From the NCBI RefSeq assembly GCF_002770725.1, contig NZ_NQVN01000003.1:310001-374000 (forward strand): DNA of 64,000 bases. Reading direction: 5' to 3'. Under the pieces are notes generated by a model, which was given only the letters and a program-made list of their open reading frames with translations, did not search any database and was not told where the DNA came from. Below are positions 51,121-59,777 of the stretch, piece after piece. The stretch's first letter is position 1; each line of letters starts with the position of its first letter. The DNA comes from Pleomorphomonas carboxyditropha (GTDB lineage Bacteria; Pseudomonadota; Alphaproteobacteria; Rhizobiales; Pleomorphomonadaceae). The translations under genes and the position numbers were made by a program.

Positions 51121-52128
51121 TCAGGCCGACGGCCGCCACCAGGAGCCGCCGACCGGCAGGGCGACGAAATCGCTCTCGGCGAGGCCGGCCTCGGCGCTCG
51201 CTTCGGCCAGCCGCAGCGGCGGCTCGTCGAGCGCCTCGTCGGTCAACTGAAAGCAGCCCCAGTGAATGGCGAGGCTCCGCCGCGCCCCGATCTCGCGGTG
51301 GGCGGCCACCGCCTCCTCGGGGTTCATGTGGTGCTCCCTCATGATGCGCCGCGGCTCGTAGGCGCCGATCGGCATCAGCGCCAGGTCGAACAGGGCGCCA
51401 TTGCGCTCACGCGGCGCCAGACGATCGCGCGTCTCGCGATAATGCGGGCCGTAGCCGCTGTCGCCGGCGAAATAGCAGGAAAAACCCTCGGCGAAGACGG
51501 CGAAGGCGCCCCACAGCATGCGGTTGCGGTCGTTGAAGCTGCGGGCCGACCAGTGGCGGGCCGGCGTCAACGTCATGTCGAGGCCGCGATAGAAATGGCT
51601 TTGCCACCAGTCAAGTTCAACAATGTTGGTGATGCCCCAGCGCCGCAGCAACGCACCGACGCCGAGCGGAGCGACGAACAAGGTTCGGTTACCGAACCGA
51701 TGGTGGATGCGGCGCACCGAGGCCCGATCGAGATGGTCGTAGTGGCCATGCGAAATCAGCACCACGTCGATCGGCGGCAGATGGTCGATGGCGATGCCGG
51801 GCGGCACGACGCGTCGCGGCCCGAGGAAGCTGAACGGCGAGGCCCGCTCGCTGAAGATGGGATCGGTCAGCACCGAAAGACCGCCGATGCGGAGCAGCAT
51901 GGTCGAGTGGCCGATGAAGGTGGCCGAGGTCTCCGCGCCGGTGATGCGGTCGAAATCGGGTTCCACAAATGGAGTCGGGCTTCCCGGCGGATGTGGCCGC
52001 CCTTCGCGGCGCGCCTCCCGTTTCCAGTCCCAGATATCGCGGAGGGTGGCACGGCCGGCTTCCGTTTCCGGATCGCGAAAGCCGTTCGGCGTGTGGTGAT
52101 TTTTGGCGGGATCGTAATAGGGATTCAT
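51121..52128 (-). CDS. MBL-fold hydrolase, NAPE-PLD/RomA-like
   Basis: 335 residues. Metallo-beta-lactamase fold with the metal motif SHGHYDHLD (near 140), preceded by ATFIGHSTMLLRIGGLSVLTDPIFS, and later histidines in ARHWSARS, CYFAGDSGYGPHY and AIHWGCF. This pattern matches the N-acyl-phosphatidylethanolamine-hydrolysing phospholipase D-like group. No signal peptide. Physiological substrate unknown. Start ATG 52128 was chosen over a far upstream frame that runs through the repeat. Confidence 0.9.
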   Translation of the reverse strand: MNPYYDPAKNHHTPNGFRDPETEAGRATLRDIWDWKREARREGRPHPPGSPTPFVEPDFDRITGAETSATFIGHSTMLLRIGGLSVLTDPIFSERASPFSFLGPRRVVPPGIAIDHLPPIDVVLISHGHYDHLDRASVRRIHHRFGNRTLFVAPLGVGALLRRWGITNIVELDWWQSHFYRGLDMTLTPARHWSARSFNDRNRMLWGAFAVFAEGFSCYFAGDSGYGPHYRETRDRLAPRERNGALFDLALMPIGAYEPRRIMREHHMNPEEAVAAHREIGARRSLAIHWGCFQLTDEALDEPPLRLAEASAEAGLAESDFVALPVGGSWWRPSA

Positions 52129-52170
52129 GCAGGCAGATCGCTCCGGTGCACCGACAGGCAAGTTATGGCA

Positions 52171-52200
52171 ATATGGCACTGCTTCATTAAACTGCCATAT
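52171..52200 (-). promoter_or_regulatory. Inverted repeat upstream of the MBL hydrolase
   Basis: ATATGGCA (52171-52178) and TGCCATAT (52193-52200) are perfect inverted arms around 14 bases; another TATGGCA lies at 52164-52170 as a direct repeat. It is 43-72 bases upstream of the hydrolase start, a good operator position. A CTCACA/TGTGAG hairpin follows at 52219-52236. Confidence 0.45.
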
Positions 52201-52243
52201 GCACCGGGCGGTTGCAGGCTCACACAAAGATGTGAGCGCTACA

Positions 52244-52343
52244 GCATCGGACCGAAAAGTGGAATCCGGTTTTCGGAAAATCCGATGCGTAAACAAAAGC
52301 CTAGAGCGGCAGCCCGGATATATCCGGGCTGCCGCTCTAGGCT
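52244..52343 (+). repeat. Two-palindrome intergenic repeat, copy 2, with exchanged second arm
   Basis: Arm A (52244-52288) is nearly identical to copy 1. Arm B is different: a 46-bp perfect palindrome (52298-52343) with CTAGAGCGGCAGCCCGG and its complement, centred on TATATA. Both versions start with CTAGA after an A-rich linker. The outer edge touches the end of the DUF2161 gene, so it may also work as its terminator. Confidence 0.82.
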
Positions 52344-53017
52344 GCGGCCGGCTCTTCTGCGCCGGGCAGGTAAGCCGCCCAGGTGACGAGCGCCGCTCGG
52401 CCGCCGTCGGTAAGGCGATAGATTCCACGCTCCACACGCTCGAACCAGCCGTAGACGTCGGCCTGCAGGATTTTTGCCGCGTCGGGAGCGACCGGCTTGA
52501 GGTCGCGCGGCCGCGACGGCGCGTCGCGCAAGGCGTGGGCGACAGCGAGCGCCTGCTGGCGATAGGCGGTCATCTGCGGCAGCCGCGTCGAGCCGCCGGC
52601 GATCGGGTCGCCCCGGCGGCGGCGGAATTCCTCGACGATGCGCGAGCGGCGGCGGCCGTCGCGGCGCGGCTTCCAGGGCGCCGGCTCGACGATCACTTCG
52701 ATCCGGCCGGTGGCGGTGACGGCGATCAGGCCGAAGCCGAGGAAGCGGCAGAGCTTCCTGACGCGCGGATCGCCCTCGCGGCCACGGCCGCGCTTCGAGG
52801 CGGCAACGGCGAGCCATATCTCGTCGGCCGCCGCCGTACGGTCGACCGCCTGCAGCACCAGCTCCAGCGTGAAGGCGCGCTTGAGCTCGCCGATCACCAC
52901 CAGTTCGGGCGCGCCATCGGACAGGCCGACGAGATCGCAGCCCTTCACCTCGCCCTTGACGGTCAGGCCGAGGCTTTCGAGATGGCGTTTGACGGGCAGG
53001 TAGAGGTCGGTTTCCAC
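52337..53017 (-). CDS. DUF2161 family, putative PD-(D/E)XK-like phosphodiesterase
   Basis: 226 residues. N-terminal half has the nuclease-like pattern of this family: METDLYLPVKRHLESLGLTVKGEVKGCDLVGLSDGAPELVVIGELKR, with E18/D28-type acids and an ELK-type lysine (V-I-G-E-L-K). The C-terminal 60 residues look like a small winged helix (ADVYGWFERVERGIYRLTDGGRAAL). Function unknown; it is a housekeeping-like orphan in many alphaproteobacteria. The last codons overlap the palindrome of repeat copy 2. Confidence 0.85.
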   Translation of the reverse strand: METDLYLPVKRHLESLGLTVKGEVKGCDLVGLSDGAPELVVIGELKRAFTLELVLQAVDRTAAADEIWLAVAASKRGRGREGDPRVRKLCRFLGFGLIAVTATGRIEVIVEPAPWKPRRDGRRRSRIVEEFRRRRGDPIAGGSTRLPQMTAYRQQALAVAHALRDAPSRPRDLKPVAPDAAKILQADVYGWFERVERGIYRLTDGGRAALVTWAAYLPGAEEPAAA

Positions 53018-53085
53018 GCGATGGCCTTCCGGTCGGGCGACTCGATTGCGGTCGAGCGTCGCTCATGACCGGTAAAGCGTAAGTT

Positions 53086-53850
53086 TCAGCCCGACACGGC
53101 CTCGCGCGAAAAGCCCTTGCTCGCCACCATCAGCCGCCGGGTGTAGTCGGAGACCACCCGGCTGCCGGCGAGGTCGGCGGCGGACAGCGTTTCCACCACT
53201 TCGCCGCCCTTCATCACGGCGAGGCGGCCGCACATGTGGGTGACTACGCCGAGATCGTGGCTGACCATGACATAGGTGAGGCCGTGGCGGCCGCGCACCT
53301 CCTCCAACAGGTTCAGCACCTCGGCCTGCACCGAGGCATCGAGCGCCGAGGTCGGCTCGTCGAGCAGCAGGATTTCCGGCTCGACGATCAGCGCACGGGC
53401 GATGGCGACGCGCTGCCGCTGACCGCCCGAAAGCTGGTGGGGATAGCGGAAGCGGAAAGACGGGCCGAGGCCGACCTCGTCGAGCGCCTTGAGAATGCGC
53501 CGCTCGCCGTCGCCGATGCGGTGGATGGCCAGCGGCTCCAGGAGCTGGCGGTCGACGGTCTGGCGCGGATGCAGCGAGGCGTAGGGATCCTGGAACACCA
53601 TCTGCACGGCACGGCGGAAGGCGCGGCTGCGCCGGCCGCCGGACAGCCTTTCGCCGCTCACCTCGATGGTGCCGCCACTGACCGGCGCCAGGCCGGCGAC
53701 GGCGCGCAGCAACGTCGACTTGCCCGAGCCGCTCTCGCCGACCAGGCCGAAGGATTCGCCCTTGCCGACGGCGATGCTCACCGATTTCAAGGCCTGGAAG
53801 CCATCGAAGGTCACCGACAGGTTTTCGATGCGGATGGTCACGCCGCCCAC
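53086..53850 (-). CDS. Dpp-type ABC ATPase F
   Basis: 254 residues: Walker A GESGSGKST, signature LSGGQRQRVAIARAL, Walker B ILLLDEPTSALDAS. Unlike the other Opp system in this window it keeps the canonical DEPTSALD. It overlaps the preceding gene by 13 bases. Last gene of the operon. Confidence 0.93.
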   Translation of the reverse strand: MGGVTIRIENLSVTFDGFQALKSVSIAVGKGESFGLVGESGSGKSTLLRAVAGLAPVSGGTIEVSGERLSGGRRSRAFRRAVQMVFQDPYASLHPRQTVDRQLLEPLAIHRIGDGERRILKALDEVGLGPSFRFRYPHQLSGGQRQRVAIARALIVEPEILLLDEPTSALDASVQAEVLNLLEEVRGRHGLTYVMVSHDLGVVTHMCGRLAVMKGGEVVETLSAADLAGSRVVSDYTRRLMVASKGFSREAVSG

Positions 53851-54671
53851 TCCTTGCGCCGTTCGAGCACCGGCAGCGGATGCCGGCTCTCGCCGATCTT
53901 CGGCGTGCAGTCGAGGAGGCCGCGCGTATAGGGGTGCGTCGCCTTGCTGAGGTCGGCCGTGGCCAGTTCCTCGACGATGCGGCCGGCGTACATCACCAGC
54001 ACCCGGTCGCAGAAGGACGAGACGAGGCGCAGATCGTGGCTGATGAAGATGAGGCCCATGCCGTTGTCGCGCACCAGCCGGTCGAGAATGCCGAGCACTT
54101 CGAGCTGGACGGTGACGTCGAGCGCCGAGGTCGGCTCGTCGGCGATCAGCAGCTCCGGACCGCAGACCAGCATCATAGCGATCATCGCCCGCTGGCCCAT
54201 GCCGCCCGACACCTCGTGCGGATAGAGGCCGAACACCCGCTCCGGGTCGGCGATCTGCACCGCCTCCAGCATGTCGAGCGCCCGCCGCCGCGCCTCGCGC
54301 TTGGAGACGTTCTCGTGGTGGCGCAGCGTCTCGGTGATCTGGCGACCGATGGTCAGCACCGGATTGAGCGAGAACTTGGGGTCCTGCAGGATCATCGCCA
54401 TGCGGCTGCCGCGCATGTCGCGCCAGGTGGACGCACCGGCCTTGAGGAGATCGACGCCGGAAAACGACAGTGCGTCGGCCCGGACGATGCCGGGCGGCGG
54501 CGTCAGGCCCATAATGGCGCGGCCGGTTTGCGACTTGCCCGAGCCGCTTTCGCCGACGATGCCGAGCCGCTCGCGGCCGAGCTCGAAGGAAATGCCGCGC
54601 ACCGCCTCGACGACGCCGGTGCGGGTCGGATAGGTGACCGACAGGTTGCCGACGGTGAGAAGCGGCGTCAT
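53838..54671 (-). CDS. Dpp-type ABC ATPase D
   Basis: 277 residues: Walker A GESGSGKSQ, signature VSGGMGQRAMIAMML, Walker B LLIADEPTSALDVT. Start ATG 54671 overlaps the permease stop. No C-terminal cysteine cluster. Confidence 0.93.
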   Translation of the reverse strand: MTPLLTVGNLSVTYPTRTGVVEAVRGISFELGRERLGIVGESGSGKSQTGRAIMGLTPPPGIVRADALSFSGVDLLKAGASTWRDMRGSRMAMILQDPKFSLNPVLTIGRQITETLRHHENVSKREARRRALDMLEAVQIADPERVFGLYPHEVSGGMGQRAMIAMMLVCGPELLIADEPTSALDVTVQLEVLGILDRLVRDNGMGLIFISHDLRLVSSFCDRVLVMYAGRIVEELATADLSKATHPYTRGLLDCTPKIGESRHPLPVLERRKEWAA

Positions 54672-55600
54672 CGGCCGGCCTCCCGCGGATCGAGGGCGTC
54701 GCGCAGGCCGTCGCCCAAAAGGTTGAAGCCGAGGCTGACGACCAGGATGGCGATGCCGGGCATGGTGGCCACCCACCACTGGTCGAGGATGAAGCGGCGG
54801 CCGGAGGCGATCATCGTTCCCCATTCCGGCAGCGGCGGCTGGGCGCCGAGGCCGAGGAAGCCGAGGCCGGCCGCCGTCAGGATGATGCCGGCCATGTCGA
54901 GCGTGACGCGGACGATCAGCGAGGAGAGGCACATCGGCATGATGTGGCGGACGACGATGCGGGCCGGCGAGGCGCCCATCAGGCGGACGGCGGCGATATA
55001 GTCGGAGTTGCGCACGCCCAGCGTTTCGGCGCGGGCGAGGCGGGCGTAGGGCGGCCAGGAGGTGAGCGCGATGGCGATCACCGCGTTCTCGATGCCCGGC
55101 CCGAGCGCCGCCACGAAGGCGAGCGCCAGGATCAGCTTCGGGAAGGCGAGAAAGATGTCGGTGATCCGCATCAACACCGCGTCGACATAGCCGCCGGCAA
55201 AACCGGAGACGGTGCCGATCAGGAGGCCGACCGGCGCGGCGATGACGGCGACCAGCGCCACCACGGCCAGCGTGATGCGCGAGCCGACGATCAGGCGGGA
55301 CAGGATATCGCGCCCCTGATCGTCGGTGCCGAGCAGGAAGCCGGGCGAGCCGGGCGGCAGCAGGCGGGCGCCGGCGAGGTTGCCGACGGTCGCCGAGTGG
55401 GGCGCCAGAAGATCGGCGAAGAGGGCGACCAGCACCAGCGCGACGATGATCAGCAGGCCGGTGACGGCGAGGCGATTTTCGGAAAAGCGCCGCCAGGTGA
55501 CGTAGGCGCGGCCGAGCCGGGCCTGATGGCGGGAACGCGGCTCGGCGGTGAGCAGCCAGTCGCGCCAGCTTTCCGGCGCCGGGGATGAGGGATCGGTCAT
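54668..55600 (-). CDS. Dpp-type ABC permease C
   Basis: 310 residues; membrane anchor LLIIVALVLVALFADLLAPH, LLGTDDQGRDILSRLIVGSRITLAV, EAA loop GVRNSDYIAAVRLMGASPARIVVRHIMP. Overlaps both neighbours by four bases. Confidence 0.94.
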   Translation of the reverse strand: MTDPSSPAPESWRDWLLTAEPRSRHQARLGRAYVTWRRFSENRLAVTGLLIIVALVLVALFADLLAPHSATVGNLAGARLLPPGSPGFLLGTDDQGRDILSRLIVGSRITLAVVALVAVIAAPVGLLIGTVSGFAGGYVDAVLMRITDIFLAFPKLILALAFVAALGPGIENAVIAIALTSWPPYARLARAETLGVRNSDYIAAVRLMGASPARIVVRHIMPMCLSSLIVRVTLDMAGIILTAAGLGFLGLGAQPPLPEWGTMIASGRRFILDQWWVATMPGIAILVVSLGFNLLGDGLRDALDPREAGR

Positions 55601-56658
55601 CTGACGCGCGTCCTCGGGTCGAGCAGCCGGTAGAGAAGGTCGGACAGCAGGTTGATGGCGATGAACACCGAGCCGATCATGATGGTGCCACCGAGCACGG
55701 CATTCATGTCGGCGTTCTGCAGGGAATTGGTGATGTAGAGGCCGATGCCTGGCCAGGAGAACACCGTCTCGGTCAGCACCGATCCTTCGAGCAGGCCGGC
55801 GTAGGACAGCGCAATGACGGTGACCAGCGGCACGGCGGCGTTGCGCAGCGCGTGGAACCAGACGATGCGGCGCTCGCTGAGGCCCTTGGCGCGGGCGGCG
55901 ACGATATATTCCTGGCCGAGCTCGTTGAGCATGAAGGAGCGCGTCATGCGGCTGATGTAGGCGAGCGAGAAATAGCCGAGCAGCGCGCCGGGCAGGATGA
56001 TGTGGCGGAAGGCGTCCCAGAGGACGTCCCATTGCCGCGTCCAGGCGGCGTCGAAGAGATAGAGGCCGGTGATGGGCGTAAAGGTATATTCGTAGGCGAC
56101 GTCGAGGCGGCCGGGATAGGCCACCCACTTCAGGCGGGCGTAGAACAGCAGCAGCGACAGCAAGCCCAGCCAGAAGATCGGCACCGAATAGCCGATCAGG
56201 CCGACGATGCGGACGACCTGATCGGCGATCGAGCCCCGCCGGACGGCGGCGACGACGCCGAGCGGCACGCCGAGGCCGGCGCCGATCAGCGTGCCGACGG
56301 TGGCAAGCTCCAGCGTCGCCGGGAACACCCTGATGATGTCGTCCATCACCGGATTAGTGGTCAGCACGGAGGTGCCGAAGTCGCCGGTCAGCGCCTGCCG
56401 CAGATAGAGGATGAACTGCTGCCAGAGCGGCAGGTTAAAGCCCATCTGCTCGCGGACGCGCTCGACGACGGAGGCGGGCGCGCGATCGCCGACGATCGCC
56501 AGCACCGGATCGATCGGCACCACCCGGCCGATGAAGAAGGTGACGGCGAGAAGACCGAGATAGGTGGTCGCCAGCATGACGGCGAACCGGCCGATATTGG
56601 CCAGAACGCCGCGGGCACGCCGCAGCCCCGCGGCTCGCTTGGCGTTTGAATGAGACAC
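55597..56658 (-). CDS. Dpp-type ABC permease B
   Basis: 353 residues from GTG 56658, which has GAGGAG 10 bases upstream; the ATG at 56682 (361 residues) has a poorer site and is the alternative. DppB-like: GRVVPIDPVLAIVGDRAP, LRQALTGDFGTSV, EAA loop ELGQEYIVAARAKGLSERRIVWFHALRNA. Confidence 0.92.
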   Translation of the reverse strand: MSHSNAKRAAGLRRARGVLANIGRFAVMLATTYLGLLAVTFFIGRVVPIDPVLAIVGDRAPASVVERVREQMGFNLPLWQQFILYLRQALTGDFGTSVLTTNPVMDDIIRVFPATLELATVGTLIGAGLGVPLGVVAAVRRGSIADQVVRIVGLIGYSVPIFWLGLLSLLLFYARLKWVAYPGRLDVAYEYTFTPITGLYLFDAAWTRQWDVLWDAFRHIILPGALLGYFSLAYISRMTRSFMLNELGQEYIVAARAKGLSERRIVWFHALRNAAVPLVTVIALSYAGLLEGSVLTETVFSWPGIGLYITNSLQNADMNAVLGGTIMIGSVFIAINLLSDLLYRLLDPRTRVR

Positions 56659-56687
56659 GGGCGGGCCGCTCCTCACATGCACGGATC

Positions 56688-56720
56688 GGCGGAGCTCCGC
56701 CCCCCGAAGGAGGCGGAGCC
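56688..56720 (-). other. Overlapping hairpins between DppA-like and DppB-like genes
   Basis: A 14-bp palindrome GGCGGAGCTCCGCC (56688-56701) overlaps a longer stem in which 56694-56720 folds with a TTCG loop on the minus strand. The two folds are mutually exclusive. No T-run. Probably a 3' mRNA stabiliser for the binding-protein message. Confidence 0.55.
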
Positions 56721-56725
56721 CACGA

Positions 56726-58369
56726 TCATTCCTTGGAGATGGGCGCGACCAGGTTGGTGTCGAACGACGGGCCGAGCCTGAAGCCCTTGAGCTTGGCCGA
56801 ATAGGCCGCCACCTCGATCTGCTGGAAGATCACCACGAACGGACCGCTGTCCAGCACCTTCCGTTGCAGGTCCTCGTACATGGCGGCGCGCTTGGCCGTG
56901 TCCTTTTCGAGCAGCGCCGCCTTGGTTTCGGCGTCGAGCTCCTTGGGATCCCAGGCGTTGCGCCAGGCAAGCGTCTTGGTCTTGCCTTCGTCGGAATTGT
57001 CGGGATTGGCGGTGAAGGTGTCGGCATTGGAGTTGGGGTCGAAATAGTCCGAGCCCCACTGGCCGATGTACATGTCGTGCTGACGGGCGCGGTACTTGGT
57101 CAGCGTCTGCTTGCCGTCGCCGGGGATGATCTCGAGCTTGACGCCGGCCTGGCCCAGCGTCTGCTGGAAGCTCTCGGCGATGCCGGTCACCGGCTGGGTG
57201 TTGCGCGTGTCCATGGTGACGGTGAAACCGTCGGCAAGGCCGGCCTTGGCGAGCAGTTCCTTGGCCTTGGCGACGTCGAACGTGTAGGGATTGTCGTCGA
57301 TGGCGCCGAGCTGGCCCTTGGGCAGGAAGGACTGATGGATCTCGCCGATGCCCTTGATCAGGGTGGCGCCGATGGCGTCGTAGTCGACCAGATACTTGAA
57401 CGCCCGGATGACCTCGGGCTTGGCGAGGTTCGGGTTCTTCTGGTTGAGCGAGATGTAGTAGACGGTGCCCTTCGGCGCCGAGATGGTGGCCAGTTCCTTG
57501 TTGGCGGCCGCCGCGTCGAAATCGCCCGGCTCGAGGTTGCGGGCGATGTCGATATCGCCGTTCTCGAGCGCCAGGCGCTGGCCGGCGCTTTCCTTCATAT
57601 GGCGGTAGATCACCCGCTTCAGCTTGGCCGGCTCGCCGAAATAGTTGTCGTTGCGCTCGAGGACGACCGCCTCGTTGGCCTTCCAGGTCACCACCTTGAA
57701 GGGGCCGGAGCCGGCGGAGTTGGTCTTCAGCCAGTCATTGCCGAAATCGGTGTCCCATTTGTACTCGTCGGACGGCGTCACCGCCTTGGCGTGCTCGACG
57801 ACCACCTTCTTGTCGAGCACCGAACCGGCGGTCGACGACAATACATTGAGCACGAAGGAGGTGGCGTAGGGCTTGTCGACCGTGAGCGAGACGGTGAGCG
57901 GATCGACCGCCTTGACCTTCTCGGTCACGTTGTCGCCGGTGAGGCCGAACTGGCCGAACAGGAAGGCCGGGCTCTTGTCCAGCTTGATCAGCCGCTCGAC
58001 CGAGAAGGCGACGTCCTCGGCGGTGACCGGATTGCCGGAGGCAAACTTCAGGTCCGGCTTCAGCTTGAAGGTATAGGTGAGGCCGTCGTCGGAGACCGTC
58101 CAGCTGTCGGCGATGTCGCCCTTCACCTTGGTGGTGTCGTCGAGATCGAGCCGGACGAGCAGCGAATAGGTGTTGCCGGTGACTTCGGCCGTCGAAAGCT
58201 CGAAAGCCTCGCCCGGGTCGAGGGTGATGATATCGTCGATGGCGAAGCCCTCAACCAGCGTATCGGCCGGCGTGGCGGCAAAGGCCGGGCCGGCGCAGGC
58301 GACAAAGACGGCCATCGCCGCGCCCACCGACAGATATCGCAAATGCTTCACCAGGACTGGCATAGTCAT
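56726..58369 (-). CDS. Dpp-type ABC substrate-binding protein
   Basis: 547 residues, solute-binding family 5. Sec signal peptide (MTMPVLVKHLRYLSVGAAMAVFVACAGPAFA, cleavage near 31), then VEGFAIDDIITLDPGEAFE, YTFKLKPDLKFASGNPVTAEDVAFS and GSGPFKVVTWKANEAVVLERND. Start ATG 58369 follows GGGGAA; upstream in-frame residues are not used. Likely peptide or similar ligand; no sugar gene is linked, and no regulator is adjacent. Confidence 0.93.
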   Translation of the reverse strand: MTMPVLVKHLRYLSVGAAMAVFVACAGPAFAATPADTLVEGFAIDDIITLDPGEAFELSTAEVTGNTYSLLVRLDLDDTTKVKGDIADSWTVSDDGLTYTFKLKPDLKFASGNPVTAEDVAFSVERLIKLDKSPAFLFGQFGLTGDNVTEKVKAVDPLTVSLTVDKPYATSFVLNVLSSTAGSVLDKKVVVEHAKAVTPSDEYKWDTDFGNDWLKTNSAGSGPFKVVTWKANEAVVLERNDNYFGEPAKLKRVIYRHMKESAGQRLALENGDIDIARNLEPGDFDAAAANKELATISAPKGTVYYISLNQKNPNLAKPEVIRAFKYLVDYDAIGATLIKGIGEIHQSFLPKGQLGAIDDNPYTFDVAKAKELLAKAGLADGFTVTMDTRNTQPVTGIAESFQQTLGQAGVKLEIIPGDGKQTLTKYRARQHDMYIGQWGSDYFDPNSNADTFTANPDNSDEGKTKTLAWRNAWDPKELDAETKAALLEKDTAKRAAMYEDLQRKVLDSGPFVVIFQQIEVAAYSAKLKGFRLGPSFDTNLVAPISKE

Positions 58370-58741
58370 GTTCGGGTTCCCCTTTTCGCATACCCGGCGG
58401 TTTCCCCGCCTTTCGGTCGCTCGGCCCCTTCCGCAACCGGGCGGCGGAGCCTTTCGCCTGTTCACAATAACCCCGACGACGCTCGAGCGCGAGTGGCCGC
58501 GCAAGGCGGCACATCTCCGCGGTTACCGGCCGTTGGCAAACGGCCGGCGGCATTGTTTCTGGAGAAAAACTGGTAAAGGCTCGCCAAACGGTGGTCAATA
58601 GGCGGGCACGCCCAATACTCAGGCAGCCGCCAGCGGGCGGCTAGATCGCCGTGCGTCCCAACGGACGCAAAGCGACGATCTAGCCTTTTGTTATCACATC
58701 GGATTTACCGAAAACCGGATTCCACTTTTCGGTCCGATGCT
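58370..58741. promoter_or_regulatory. Spacer upstream of the Dpp operon
   Basis: 372 bases. For the minus-strand operon: TTGACC at 58598-58593, a 17-base spacer, TACCAG at 58575-58570; then in the leader a perfect 9-bp stem CCGGCCGTT/AACGGCCGG (58526-58547). The outer part (58641-58740) is repeat copy 3. Between 58380 and 58520 I see no strong element. Confidence 0.55.
58641..58740 (-). repeat. Two-palindrome intergenic repeat, copy 3 (inverted)
   Basis: Read on the minus strand it has the same order as copy 1: arm A (58740-58697; GCATCGGACCGAAAAGTGG at its start), linker with ACAAAAGG, arm B (58683-58641; CTAGATCG...CGATCTAG). Arm B is complete here, with CTAGATCG at both ends. It abuts the stop of the HAD phosphatase gene (58742). 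Confidence 0.82.
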
Positions 58742-59560
58742 CTAGGCGAGAAGGCGTCCGATGCGCTCGGCGATGGCGTCGGTGTCGTTGCCGCCGATGA
58801 CCTCGCCCACCTTCGCCTTGACCCCGTCGGGCGCGTTGCCCATGGCGATGCCGAGGCCGACGCCGGTCAGCATGCCGAGATCATTGAAGTTGTCGCCAAA
58901 GGCGACGATGTCGGCCGGGTCGACGCCCCGCTCGGCGGCCCAGGCGAGAAGGCGGCTGCCCTTGCTGCGGCCGGCCGGCATGACGTCGATGCGGTCGCGC
59001 CAGGAGTATTCGACGCCATAGGCCGGCATGGCTTCGGCCTCGGCGTACCAGCCGGCGAGGCGGCCGGCGTCGGGATGGGTGACGACGAATTTCCAGACAT
59101 TGGGGGCGGCATCCAGCACCGCCTCCATGGAGGCTACCTGCCGAAGCTGCGGTTTCGGCCGGGTGGACAGGCCGTCGATCCAGGCGCCGAGCTTCTCAAG
59201 ATGCGGCGTCGGCACCTCGTAGAGCATGACGTCGTCGAGGTACATCAGCATGGCGACGCCGTGCTGGCGGCAGGAGGCGATGACGCGGCGGGCGTCGTCA
59301 TGGTCGAAAGGCTCGCCGTTCACGATGCGTCCGGCGGCAAAATCGTAGACGTAGGTGCCGTTGCAGCAGATGGCCGGACCGGAGAGCCCGAGCTCCTCGT
59401 AATAGGGCCGGGTGACCGAGTGGTGCCGGCCGGTGACCAGCACGACCTCGAGGCCGCGCGTCCCCGCGGCTTGCAGCGCGGCGATCGTTTTCGGGCGGAT
59501 GCGTCCTTCCGGATCGAGAACCGTTCCGTCGAGGTCGAGGGCGATCATCCGAAAGGGCAT
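58742..59560 (-). CDS. Cof-type HAD phosphatase
   Basis: 272 residues, HAD superfamily, Cof/YidA type with a C2 cap. Motif I is ALDLDGTVLD (Asp9 and Asp11), motif II VLVTGRHH, motif III Lys in GRSKGSRLLAW, motif IV VAFGDNFNDLGML. Dephosphorylates sugar phosphates or similar small molecules in the cytosol. Stands alone; its promoter region is shared with the divergent winged-helix regulator. Confidence 0.93.
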   Translation of the reverse strand: MPFRMIALDLDGTVLDPEGRIRPKTIAALQAAGTRGLEVVLVTGRHHSVTRPYYEELGLSGPAICCNGTYVYDFAAGRIVNGEPFDHDDARRVIASCRQHGVAMLMYLDDVMLYEVPTPHLEKLGAWIDGLSTRPKPQLRQVASMEAVLDAAPNVWKFVVTHPDAGRLAGWYAEAEAMPAYGVEYSWRDRIDVMPAGRSKGSRLLAWAAERGVDPADIVAFGDNFNDLGMLTGVGLGIAMGNAPDGVKAKVGEVIGGNDTDAIAERIGRLLA

Positions 59561-59757
59561 GTTTTTCTCCCGTCACGCCAAATGGCCAAACGTCCATCAC
59601 GCGCCGCCGTGCCAACCGACACAGCCATTCGCTTGTCGCACCTAGCCCACAGAACCGATCCTGTCGATCCGTAGTCGCGCCACGGCTCCCGGCACGCCGG
59701 ACTTCTTCCCGCTTCGACCAGTAGAACAGCGGACCAAGCATCGTTTTCCCATAGACT

Positions 59758-59777
59758 CTATCAATATCGATGATATG
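59758..59777. promoter_or_regulatory. Possible operator at the regulator start
   Basis: On the minus strand this reads CATATCATCGATATTGATA, sharing CATATCATC and GATAT with the site at 60972-60987 before the GH51 gene. It overlaps the presumed ATG of the regulator, which suits autorepression. Confidence 0.4.

Noticed and set aside
52298-52343. The 46-bp palindrome as a plain intrinsic terminator of DUF2161
   Set aside because: There is no T-run on either strand and it is joined to arm A of a dispersed repeat, so a repeat is the better primary call.
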